From assembly GCA_040756435.1 (NCBI GenBank), contig JBFLZD010000012.1, positions 1 to 64,000 on the forward strand: DNA of 64,000 nucleotides. The letters are read 5' to 3'. The notes below the pieces were generated by a model, which was not told the DNA's origin, made no database searches, and saw nothing but the letters and a program-made list of their open reading frames with translations. The DNA is from Spirochaetota bacterium (GTDB lineage: Bacteria; Spirochaetota; UBA4802; UB4802). Of this stretch, positions 8,861 to 17,052 are shown in pieces. Each line of letters begins with the position of its first letter. Position 1 is the stretch's first letter. A program made the position numbers and the translations under genes.

Positions 8861-9688
8861 TTATTTTTTACCCTTTTTCTTTTGCACCTTTTTTATTTGA
8901 CTATCCATTACTGCTTCAACAAGCCACGGAGCATACCGTTTAGCAATCCAGGTAAATTTACTATCACCGTTTGCAAGGATAATAAATTTTTTCTTTTTCA
9001 TGCCTTTAAGCAAGGCCTGTGCCACTTCATCGGGTGTCATAAGCTTTGCCGATTTAGATATTTCTTTGGTTTCATCAGGCTTTGTTTTATTTTCAACTTC
9101 AAAGCCAGGAGTGTCGGTGTCAGGGGGACAGAGCACCGATACGGTAATGTTATATGGCTTTAATTCACTGCGCAATACCTCTGAAAAACCTACAATAGCA
9201 AATTTTGATGCGCTATAATCGGCATATCCAAACACACCCACAAGCCCTGCTACCGATGAGGTATTAACGATATATCCTCCTTTTTGTTTCATGTGCGGCA
9301 CCATAAATGAACAGGTATTCCATATTCCAAAGAGATTTATTTTCATGGTTTCTTCAAACTGCTTATAGCTTATATCTTCAAAATACTTTGGATAGGCCCT
9401 GCCAGCACAATTGATGAGAATATCACATGAGTCAAACTGACGTAAAGCCTGCGTAAAAACTTTTTTAACCTGTGCATTGTCTGCAACATCGCACTGATAC
9501 CAGGCAAAGCGCTGTCCATGGCGCTTTTTTGCCTGTTCAATTTGTTTCATTGCTTCTTCAAGGCGCACACGGTTGCGGGCAAAGATAGCAATATTGGCTC
9601 CCTGCCCTGAAAGAAGCTTGGCTACTGAAAGGCCTATACCACTTGAGCCGCCTGTGATAAAGACTGTTTTACCTGCAAAATTTTCCAT
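8861..9688 (-). CDS. Short-chain dehydrogenase, 3-ketodihydrosphingosine-reductase-like
   Basis: The 275-residue protein is a classical SDR. It has the NAD(P) motif TGGSSGIG near residues 14-21, an INCAG motif, the active-site serine in NTSSVAG, and Tyr158/Lys162 in YSASK. After the active site comes PPDTDTPGF followed by an ENKTKP stretch, which to my knowledge is characteristic of eukaryotic KDSR/Tsc10 and its bacterial relatives, reducing 3-ketosphinganine. The tail is strongly lysine-rich. No serine palmitoyltransferase is in the window, so sphingolipid synthesis is a hypothesis. Other ketoacyl substrates are possible. It shares an apparent operon with the following membrane protein. Confidence 0.8.
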   Translation of the reverse strand: MENFAGKTVFITGGSSGIGLSVAKLLSGQGANIAIFARNRVRLEEAMKQIEQAKKRHGQRFAWYQCDVADNAQVKKVFTQALRQFDSCDILINCAGRAYPKYFEDISYKQFEETMKINLFGIWNTCSFMVPHMKQKGGYIVNTSSVAGLVGVFGYADYSASKFAIVGFSEVLRSELKPYNITVSVLCPPDTDTPGFEVENKTKPDETKEISKSAKLMTPDEVAQALLKGMKKKKFIILANGDSKFTWIAKRYAPWLVEAVMDSQIKKVQKKKGKK

Positions 9689-9723
9689 AGTAACTATCTC
9701 CTCTGAAAATATGATTTTATAAA

Positions 9724-9821
9724 TGTCATTACGAACTAGATCAGGAATTACAATACCGTCATTCCGAACTGGATTCGGAATCTCTCATTGATTTGAGTTC
9801 CTGAATCAAGTTCAGGATGAC
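9724..9821. repeat. Palindromic intergenic repeat (GTCATTCCGAAC family), copy 1
   Basis: Left arms at 9724-9748 and 9758-9782 (GTCATTCCGAAC...GGATTCGGAATC type) pair imperfectly with a right arm at 9797-9821 ending in TTCAGGATGAC. The first left arm is a diverged duplicate of the second. A related copy lies at 28876-28941. Such elements are common dispersed intergenic repeats that fold into long hairpins. Confidence 0.7.
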
Positions 9822-9881
9822 TTTGCATATATTTTATTTTCATCACGTTTGATCTTTTGTGCCATAATCATGAGAAACGTT

Positions 9882-10886
9882 TTACTTTGTCTTCAATGAT
9901 TCAAGGTCAAGGCTTTTCAGCCACTGCATGGTGCGCGTAAAGCCTTCCTGAAAAGAGATTTTTGGTACCCAGCCCAACTCCCGTTTTGCCTTATCAATGC
10001 TGAATTGCAGGCGCGACCCTAAATTTTTTACGGTATACGTGGTGAGTAGAGGACGCTTTTCTATAGCAAATAATTTCCATAACGATTCCATGACCACAGC
10101 TGCCATATATGCTGTCCAGTAGGGTATATGGGTTTTGATGGGTTTAACACCTAAAGCATTGGCAATACCTTCGCAAAATTTTTGCAACGTAACGCTTTCT
10201 CCATCATGCACCAGATAGCCATTACCAATAGCGCGTTTATCAACGGCAATCAACAATAGTAAATCTACAAGATTTTCAACATAGGTTGGCCACACCAGTA
10301 CATCTTTGCGCCAGAAGATAAGCTCGCGTTTGATAATGGCATCCGCTAAAAGCGGCACAAATGTCTGGTCACCAGGTCCATACACCCAACAAGGGTATAC
10401 CATGGTTACGGGGAGCTTTTTTTCACGATGGTAGCGCCACATCACTTCTTCGGCTTTGATTTTATAATCAGGATAGGGTTCCCCCCAGGGTTCAAGCGGG
10501 AAGGATTCATCCATAACCACATCTTCTCGCAGGCCAAATACATCATTGGTGGAAATATCAACAAGGCGCTTAACCTTTGCCCATACTGCAGCTTCACAAA
10601 CATTCTTTGCTCCACCTACGGTAACCTCTTCAAAAAGCTTTTGCGGTGCCCAGTCAGTCACCACAGCAGCACAGTTAAATACCACATCGCAACCGTTTAC
10701 TGCTTTTTTAACAGATTCAAGATCCCTGATATCACCCTGCACAACCTCTACTTTATTCTTTTTTAGTTCCGGAATTTTGGGGTCGTTGGGTAATACCAGT
10801 GTCTTTACTGAATGCTTTTTTGCCAGCAATGCTTTAACTAAATTTCCTCCAATAAAACCAGTTGCACCAGTAACACATGCTTTCAT
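9882..10886 (-). CDS. NAD-dependent epimerase/dehydratase (3-beta-HSD-like)
   Basis: The 334-residue protein is an extended SDR. The N-terminal Rossmann motif GATGFIGGNLVKALL begins at about residue 7, an NCAAVVTDW stretch follows, a substrate-side STNDVFG motif lies near 115, and the catalytic YxxxK is in PYPDYKIKAEE. The C-terminal half resembles 3-beta-hydroxysteroid dehydrogenase or HpnA-like epimerases that act on lipid-linked or sugar substrates. The exact substrate cannot be read from the sequence. It is on the same strand as the KDSR-like gene, separated by the palindromic repeat. A good GGAGG precedes the ATG. Confidence 0.85.
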   Translation of the reverse strand: MKACVTGATGFIGGNLVKALLAKKHSVKTLVLPNDPKIPELKKNKVEVVQGDIRDLESVKKAVNGCDVVFNCAAVVTDWAPQKLFEEVTVGGAKNVCEAAVWAKVKRLVDISTNDVFGLREDVVMDESFPLEPWGEPYPDYKIKAEEVMWRYHREKKLPVTMVYPCWVYGPGDQTFVPLLADAIIKRELIFWRKDVLVWPTYVENLVDLLLLIAVDKRAIGNGYLVHDGESVTLQKFCEGIANALGVKPIKTHIPYWTAYMAAVVMESLWKLFAIEKRPLLTTYTVKNLGSRLQFSIDKAKRELGWVPKISFQEGFTRTMQWLKSLDLESLKTK

Positions 10887-11186
10887 TGAAAACCTCCTTG
10901 AATGTATTATTTTTTGGATATCTTTTTTTCATCAGGTTTGATGTTATGTTTCATTATAGTGGAAACAATTTATTTCATTTTTTAAACTATCTATAGTCAT
11001 ATTCAAAATTTCAAGTAAAATATATGCTTTTTGCTTGCATTTGTTTACTTTACGAAAGTTGCCAAAATCTGTATGCAGGCAAGTGAGTTTGATTGAGAGC
11101 ATATTGATGCTCTGACCCTCTTTTTTCTTTTGTAGTGATATTTATGGCATTGTATAACTGCATAAAAAGTAATAGCACAGAGTTAG
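10887..11186. other. AT-rich intergenic stretch with one hairpin and a GCTCTGACCC repeat
   Basis: No open frame of note. A perfect 7-bp hairpin, AGAGCAT/ATGCTCT, lies at about 11096-11113, followed on the plus strand by a T-rich tract, so it could terminate plus-strand transcription. Its right arm runs into GCTCTGACCC (11109-11118), a 10-mer found three more times in the window. Confidence 0.5.
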
Positions 11187-12230
11187 TTACCATATGCTAT
11201 CAAGCACACGTTTACAATAGGGAATATTTTCATTCATATCCCTGAAAGGCTCTGATAGGTGCTTCATCCCTGCTTTACGACATATAGCCTCATATTTACA
11301 TAAAGAACATATTGTAGCATCTTTTCCAACTGTGTCCATATAATCCTGGGATGAAATGATACGAATAATTTCACCCGGGCTGTATACTCCTAATGATTGA
11401 TGTATGGAATGAGCTACCGTAATGCGTTTATCAGCCAATATTGTGATTTTCCCTGGTCTTACCAGTTGTGGTGTATTGCAAAACCATGGCAATTGTAATA
11501 TGTGAGCTGCAACTGTTGCAAGAGGGTTTTCAAGCAATGAAACATTAAAACCATATACATTTAACATAGAAACCATTTTTACTAATGATAGAAAATCATC
11601 AGGTGATAACAATTCATTGGATATATCAAAACCATTATTGGCAACACGAATAAGTTGTATTAAGGTAATTTCCTTTATACCTGGAAATTTCTTGTATGCC
11701 CATTGTATAAAATGTGGTACATGTGGTAAAAGGCTTTTTCCAATCACGCAGAAAAGATATACTGGAATAGTATGGTATAGTGCCATTTCAATCCCTTGTG
11801 TTGTTTTAACAAAAGAATTATAACCACGGAAAGTATCATGTATTGCTTCAAATCCCAATAAGCTGATAGAAAGATTCAATTCTTTTATAGATTCAAGTTG
11901 CTGTAATGTTTTACAATCTAACAAAAATCCATTTGTATTTAAAAAAATTGACTCATAACCCATTGAAATAGCATCTTTTAAAATATCAAAAAGATATCCC
12001 CACAATAGTGGTTCACCTCCTGTTATATGGAGATGTCGATAGCCAATTTCGTAACCTTCCATTAGTATGGAGAATACTGTTTCAAAATCAAGATCATGAT
12101 ATTCAATACAACCAGATCGTACAAAGCAATAGGTACAGTTACTGGTACATCGTGAGGTAACTTCAATTGAAAGGTTTTCTTTCTTTACAGCTTCCAGAAT
12201 TTCAGATGGTATAGAATTAATCGCTGACAT
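11187..12230 (-). CDS. Radical SAM protein with SPASM-like C-terminal cysteines
   Basis: The frame opens at TTG 12248, overlapping the previous stop, but the ATG at 12230 has a good GTGGAG six bases ahead and is preferred (347 residues). The CxxxCxxC cluster motif (RCTSNCTYC) lies at Cys28, Cys32 and Cys35, followed by the SAM-contacting TGGEP motif. Near the C-terminus ICSLCKYEAIC plus a later Cys resemble the auxiliary-cluster cysteines of SPASM/twitch enzymes, which often modify peptides. The gene is directly downstream of and coupled to an isoprenyl-synthase-like gene, opposite a small protein and a sensor kinase. A peptide- or terpenoid-modifying role is inference. Confidence 0.85.
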   Translation of the reverse strand: MSAINSIPSEILEAVKKENLSIEVTSRCTSNCTYCFVRSGCIEYHDLDFETVFSILMEGYEIGYRHLHITGGEPLLWGYLFDILKDAISMGYESIFLNTNGFLLDCKTLQQLESIKELNLSISLLGFEAIHDTFRGYNSFVKTTQGIEMALYHTIPVYLFCVIGKSLLPHVPHFIQWAYKKFPGIKEITLIQLIRVANNGFDISNELLSPDDFLSLVKMVSMLNVYGFNVSLLENPLATVAAHILQLPWFCNTPQLVRPGKITILADKRITVAHSIHQSLGVYSPGEIIRIISSQDYMDTVGKDATICSLCKYEAICRKAGMKHLSEPFRDMNENIPYCKRVLDSIW

Positions 12231-12244
12231 TGCATTCTCCACTA

Positions 12245-13255
12245 TCAACTTCTATCTATCCCCTGAACAAAATGAACAAGTAATTTCATTATTTCATCTG
12301 AAAGGCCAGGAAGGCCAATATCTTCCACATGTTTTGCAGCAGTTTTTAATTCCTTAATAATCCTTTTTTTAAGAATAGGGATGACACCTGAATCCTGTAT
12401 CATTTCTTCAAGCATATTGATGTTATCATTTTTATGCTCTGGTATATTTTCCCCTTCAATTACGGTGGTTCCTATTTTTAAAAATTCATTCCAGCGACAA
12501 CGCACTTCCCCGGGCAGGCTAAGAGTCACTGCAGAATTCCGTCCATTATTCAGATCATCCATCATGTCCTGGATATCATCATATATCCGCCAGGCTAAAC
12601 CAAAACTCTCAAGTGAATTTTTGACACTTTCTTCCATAGATATGTCCCCTGCTAATTCTACAGCAAGCAGTGGGACAATAAGCCCCGTAGCCATTTGATC
12701 CCTGAAAATATGTAGATATTCTTCCAGGTCATCAATGACTTTATACGTGATCATACTTGCATAATATCTATCCAGACAGCTATTGACTATCTCCTCCCCT
12801 TTATGAATAATTGGGCATAAAATTGAAATAGAATCCCAGAATAGTTTCCATGCCTGACTTCGGATCAGGAGAGTCAAATGATCTGGTACAACCTGGCCAT
12901 CATTAATATGATTATCTAATGAATGAAGGAACATAACCATTGCATGAGCTATCGCAGCACGATACATAAACTCCTGTTTAACCTGTGTATCTGTACTCCT
13001 TGTTATGATATGAGGAATAATTGACCATATAGGTGAATAATAATTCCTGAAAAAATCCATATTTTCACCAGGCTCAATACCGGTATGTTGTATAAAGAAG
13101 ATCATTGCAGATGTTTGAACTGAACGGGGCAGAGAACGTACAAGGGTAATTATTGCATCGTTCAAAAGCACATAGAAAAATGCTCTGTATTCTTCACAAA
13201 TGCTCCCATTTTTGGCATAAGCATGCGAATGTTCATTATCATCCCATGATTGCAT
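12245..13255 (-). CDS. Class I isoprenyl diphosphate synthase-like protein
   Basis: The protein is all-helical, 336 residues from the ATG at 13255 (AGGTG six bases ahead; a GTG at 13264 is the longer alternative). The second aspartate-rich motif is intact as YDDIQDMMDD (about 226-233), followed by NGRNSAVTL as in polyprenyl synthetases. The first motif is reduced to LDNHIND (Asp114 and Asp119) in place of DDxxD. The fold family makes or transfers prenyl chains; ComQ, which prenylates the ComX pheromone, is a member. Only distant similarity is expected, so the product (free terpenoid or prenylated peptide) cannot be stated. Its stop overlaps the upstream TTG start of the radical SAM frame. Confidence 0.75.
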   Translation of the reverse strand: MQSWDDNEHSHAYAKNGSICEEYRAFFYVLLNDAIITLVRSLPRSVQTSAMIFFIQHTGIEPGENMDFFRNYYSPIWSIIPHIITRSTDTQVKQEFMYRAAIAHAMVMFLHSLDNHINDGQVVPDHLTLLIRSQAWKLFWDSISILCPIIHKGEEIVNSCLDRYYASMITYKVIDDLEEYLHIFRDQMATGLIVPLLAVELAGDISMEESVKNSLESFGLAWRIYDDIQDMMDDLNNGRNSAVTLSLPGEVRCRWNEFLKIGTTVIEGENIPEHKNDNINMLEEMIQDSGVIPILKKRIIKELKTAAKHVEDIGLPGLSDEIMKLLVHFVQGIDRS

Positions 13256-13430
13256 GAAGGACACCTATGAATTTTGAATGAAATAGTAATCTATAATATT
13301 AAAAACCGTAAACTTTTTTTTGACAATCAATAATTCTATTTTTCTTAGATATGATAAAATTTTGATTGATTTATTTCAGTATATCTACTCTATTTTAGAG
13401 CATAAAAAATGTATCAGGAGGTAACCAATC
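13256..13430. promoter_or_regulatory. Divergent promoter region between isoprenyl synthase and small-protein/kinase genes
   Basis: This 175-base AT-rich gap must carry both divergent promoters. A TTGACA box lies at 13320-13325 on the plus strand, but no good -10 box follows at 16-18 bases; TTAGAT at 19 bases is the nearest. The plus-strand gene has a strong TCAGGAGG ribosome site nine bases before its ATG. Confidence 0.5.
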
Positions 13431-13646
13431 ATGGCAGATTTTATTGATTTTATTGCAAAAGAAGCAGGGAATCGTGACGTTGGAAAGAAATTCATTGAGC
13501 TACTAAAAAAAGGTGATGCAGCAGAACTAAAGAGTTTTTTTGATTCAATTGATTATACTGGTGTATCACTTGATGATTGCAAAACTTTAATTAATAATAG
13601 ACAGAATATTATTAATTCAACTGAAACAAATCTTAAGGATTATTAA
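13431..13646 (+). CDS. 71-residue helical small protein, Nif11/precursor-like
   Basis: The product has two predicted helices (about 2-27 and 30-39), a turn, and a third short helix (about 46-62), then a polar tail ending in Tyr71. It has a single cysteine, Cys50, and no tryptophan. The pattern FIxFIAKE...KKFIELLKKGD...GVSLDDCKTLI resembles Nif11-type leader peptides and, in general shape, ComX pre-peptides; both comparisons are from memory. The ribosome site is strong and the stop is 3 bases before the GTG of the kinase gene, so the two are co-expressed. It may be a signal-peptide precursor modified by the divergent radical SAM and isoprenyl synthase genes, or a small regulator of the kinase. 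Confidence 0.7.
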   Translation: MADFIDFIAKEAGNRDVGKKFIELLKKGDAAELKSFFDSIDYTGVSLDDCKTLINNRQNIINSTETNLKDY

Positions 13647-13649
13647 ATT

Positions 13650-16600
13650 GTGATTGTTTTTTACAGAATATTTATAGTATTATCATTTTTGCTCTTTGCA
13701 TTTCATACTCCAGTTTTGCCATTTGATCTTAAGGAAGATCATGTTTTTTCTTTTTCGGAAACAATTATGCCTTTACCAAAATTATGGTATTTCCGGGCTG
13801 AAGATTCAGATAGTTATAAAGAAAAAAATTTTGATCATTCTAACTGGCAGATCTGGGCTATAAATCAACCATGGCATACTCAAAAAGAATTTCGAAATTA
13901 TAAGGGAAATGTTTGGTACAGGCTTGTTTTCAACTGCATTCTTTGTAATGACTATAAAGGTGACCTTGCACTGTTAGTGCCAATACATTATCGAGGAGCT
14001 CAATTTTATTTAAATGGAGTATTGGTTAAAGAAACACGTCCTTTTATAAATGGCATTTCACCACTGAAGCTTGGCAAACCTGATATTATTGTTCTTCCCC
14101 ATGATATACTAAAAAATGAACACAATGTAATTGCTATACGAATGGGCTCTTTTGACTATAATTCTGGTTTTGAAGGCATACTGCACATAGGGACTCTGCC
14201 AGAAATAACTAAAAAATTTGTTCAGAATAATTTATATTACGGATTATTGTTGGGAATTAATTTATTTTTATCATTATATTTCATTATTCTCTATTACTAC
14301 CGACGAAAAGAACGATTTTATCTTTATTTTTCAGGTATGGCTTTTTCATTTGCGCTATGGGCTGCAGGATATGTTGGTATCATACTATGGATTATTGACT
14401 CAAGAATTGCCTATCTTGTTTCAGCATATTGTGGTTCTGTGAGCATTGTTATTTGTGCAATTTTATTTATCCATTCCTTTTTAACATTACGATACAACCT
14501 GTTTTCAAAAATTCTTCTTTCACTATTACTGTTTTTATTAATCTACTGCACTACGGAAATCGTTATTAGAGGATTAGTTGAATCATACCGTATGTATCTA
14601 TTCAGGATTTTCCTGTTAACCTGCCTGATATATATGATTTATACTGCTATTTTATGTATGTATGCAATCAGGATACGAAGACCTCATGCTGTAAAAATAT
14701 TAATAGGAATTGGAACAGCTTATTTATTTATATTCTTATCAATTCTTACATGGCTTCATATTATAGATTATACCCCTTCATCAATTGAACCATTTATGGC
14801 AATGATATTTGTTTTTTCTCTTGTCCTTGCTTCACGCTATGCACAGGTATTTTCCGATCTTGAAAAAGCCCATTCAAAACTTCTTGTTCTTGATAAGATG
14901 AAAGATGATTTCCTTGCTACTACCAGCCACGAACTTAAAACCCCACTCCATGGAATAATAGGGATTGCAGAAACTATTATGGATGGTTCATGCGGACCGG
15001 TGACCGAAAAACAAATACAAAATCTGGCACTTATACGGGATGAGGCATCGCATCTCAACACAATGGTAAGTGACATCCTTGATTTCAGCAAGCTGCGTGC
15101 AGGGAAGGTTGATCTATTCCTTGAGCATATACTGGTGGAACAGGTTGCAGCAACGATTGTATCACTATTAACTCCTGAAGCTAATAAAAAGGGACTATCG
15201 CTAACAGTAAAATCTTCAGGACCCTGTGAGATAGTTGCTGACCGTACCCGCCTAAGACAGATACTCATTAACCTGGTGGGAAATGCTATTAAATTTTCAG
15301 ATAAAGGCACTATTACCGTAAATGTAGAATCATATAACGAGGGTGTAATAATTTCAGTGAGCGATGAAGGCCCGGGTATAGACGATAGCGATAGAGAAAG
15401 GATATGGAATCCATTTGTACAGGCAGAAAGCGCAGACAGTCGTCATTATGGAGGTACAGGCCTTGGACTCCCAATAACAAAATATTTAGTGGAACTTCAT
15501 GGTGGGTCCATTCATATTGAAAGCCAAAAAGGTAGGGGAACATCCTTCATTGTTACACTCCCAAAAGAGCCCAAAACCCGTGGTATACAAAAAATCAAAC
15601 AAATTGAAGCAGAAACTGATAGCCTTGTGCTACCTCAAGAAATTGCTCCTTCATCTTTTGAACAGGATGAAGCTCTTGAAAAAATCCCATTTTTCACAAA
15701 AGCTAAAATCCTGGTTGTTGATGACGATGAGGTTAATCGCAAAGTAATTGAGGGTTTCTGTACAATAGCAGGATATGAACTAATACCTGCATACGATGGA
15801 CCAACAGCTCTTGAACTTATGGAAAAACACAACATTGATCTTGTACTTCTGGATCTCATGCTTCCTGGAATGAGCGGATATGAAGTATGCCAGAAAATAC
15901 GCCAGGCAGAAAAATTTATTAACATCCCCATTATTATGGTAACAGCTCGCGATAGTGCATCAGATATGGTGCGGGGTTTTGTTACCGGTGCCAATGATTA
16001 CATTACCAAGCCATTTACCCGAAGTGAGCTACTCATCAGGATTGAGAATCAATTAGCCATTAAACAAATGCTGGAAATAGAGCGTTCAATTGTGCATGAA
16101 CTCAATAAAGAGATGGAATTGAACAGAGGTCTTTATCAAAGAAGTATTGAGTTAAAGCAGATGGCAACGCAAATACTTTCCTGGGAGCGGGTAATCAAGG
16201 AAGATATGGAAGTTGCCAAAGTTTTCCAGAAACGTCTCATGGCATGCCCCACACATATACCAGGACTCCAATTCCATGTTATGTACCATCCATTAGCAGA
16301 GTTAAGTGGTGATGTGTATGATATTATTACACTCACTCCAGATATCATCAGGATATTTATAGCTGATGCTACCGGTCACGGGATTACTGCTTCACTTAAT
16401 ACTATAAAAATTCTTTCAGAGTACTCATCTGTTAAGGAAACAATGCATTCACCGCAGGATTTGCTCACCTTTCTAAACCAGCGATTCATGGAATTATTCA
16501 AGGATTATGCAATAGTTTTTACCTGCCTTATTGCTGATATTCATCTGAATGAAGGCAAACTATCAATAGTTTCAGCAGGTCACCCTCCTGCATGCGTAAT

Positions 16601-16931
16601 ATCAGATGGGATAGTTAATTTTATTAAACCCCATGGCCCAATCATTGGGCTTTCTTCCAACTATAAATATCAGCCAACAATAGTTCCTTTTAAAAAGAAA
16701 GATACAGTGCTTCTTTATACTGATGGACTGCCCGAATTCATTTATGCTCAAAGTAAAAACTTACAAGATTCTTTTAAAAATGAGTATGATAAGCTAAAAG
16801 AAATAATTGAAGGGCAAAATACTACTGGCTCATTAGAAAATCTGTGTAGATCACTTATGGGATTAAATTCTAATAGTTTTAACACATTTATCAATGACGA
16901 TATAACTATCATTGCTTTTCAGAAAGAATAA
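13650..16931 (+). CDS. Hybrid sensor histidine kinase with receiver and SpoIIE-type phosphatase
   Basis: The 1093-residue protein has a signal anchor and then a beta-galactosidase-like jelly-roll sensor (about 30-180). Seven to eight membrane helices follow (about 195-400, 7TMR-DISM type), then HisKA with phospho-acceptor His427 (SHELKTPLHG) and HATPase_c (NAIKF, DEGPGI, GGTGLGL). A receiver domain follows with Asp735 and the VDDDE acid pocket, and last a PPM/SpoIIE serine phosphatase (about 850-1090) whose metal aspartates are kept in SGDVYD, ADATGHG and TDGLPE. Output is thus protein dephosphorylation rather than DNA binding, as in partner-switching. The start is GTG at 13650, three bases after the small protein's stop. 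Confidence 0.93.
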   Translation: MIVFYRIFIVLSFLLFAFHTPVLPFDLKEDHVFSFSETIMPLPKLWYFRAEDSDSYKEKNFDHSNWQIWAINQPWHTQKEFRNYKGNVWYRLVFNCILCNDYKGDLALLVPIHYRGAQFYLNGVLVKETRPFINGISPLKLGKPDIIVLPHDILKNEHNVIAIRMGSFDYNSGFEGILHIGTLPEITKKFVQNNLYYGLLLGINLFLSLYFIILYYYRRKERFYLYFSGMAFSFALWAAGYVGIILWIIDSRIAYLVSAYCGSVSIVICAILFIHSFLTLRYNLFSKILLSLLLFLLIYCTTEIVIRGLVESYRMYLFRIFLLTCLIYMIYTAILCMYAIRIRRPHAVKILIGIGTAYLFIFLSILTWLHIIDYTPSSIEPFMAMIFVFSLVLASRYAQVFSDLEKAHSKLLVLDKMKDDFLATTSHELKTPLHGIIGIAETIMDGSCGPVTEKQIQNLALIRDEASHLNTMVSDILDFSKLRAGKVDLFLEHILVEQVAATIVSLLTPEANKKGLSLTVKSSGPCEIVADRTRLRQILINLVGNAIKFSDKGTITVNVESYNEGVIISVSDEGPGIDDSDRERIWNPFVQAESADSRHYGGTGLGLPITKYLVELHGGSIHIESQKGRGTSFIVTLPKEPKTRGIQKIKQIEAETDSLVLPQEIAPSSFEQDEALEKIPFFTKAKILVVDDDEVNRKVIEGFCTIAGYELIPAYDGPTALELMEKHNIDLVLLDLMLPGMSGYEVCQKIRQAEKFINIPIIMVTARDSASDMVRGFVTGANDYITKPFTRSELLIRIENQLAIKQMLEIERSIVHELNKEMELNRGLYQRSIELKQMATQILSWERVIKEDMEVAKVFQKRLMACPTHIPGLQFHVMYHPLAELSGDVYDIITLTPDIIRIFIADATGHGITASLNTIKILSEYSSVKETMHSPQDLLTFLNQRFMELFKDYAIVFTCLIADIHLNEGKLSIVSAGHPPACVISDGIVNFIKPHGPIIGLSSNYKYQPTIVPFKKKDTVLLYTDGLPEFIYAQSKNLQDSFKNEYDKLKEIIEGQNTTGSLENLCRSLMGLNSNSFNTFINDDITIIAFQKE

Positions 16932-17052
16932 CTTTAGGCTCTGACCCCTTGATTGTGCAGCTTTTAAAAGGCTCTTTATAAAATATTATTTGACAGCTTA
17001 TACCTTTCTGCTTTAGCATATTAATATTAAAAAATCACTAAGAAGGTTTATC

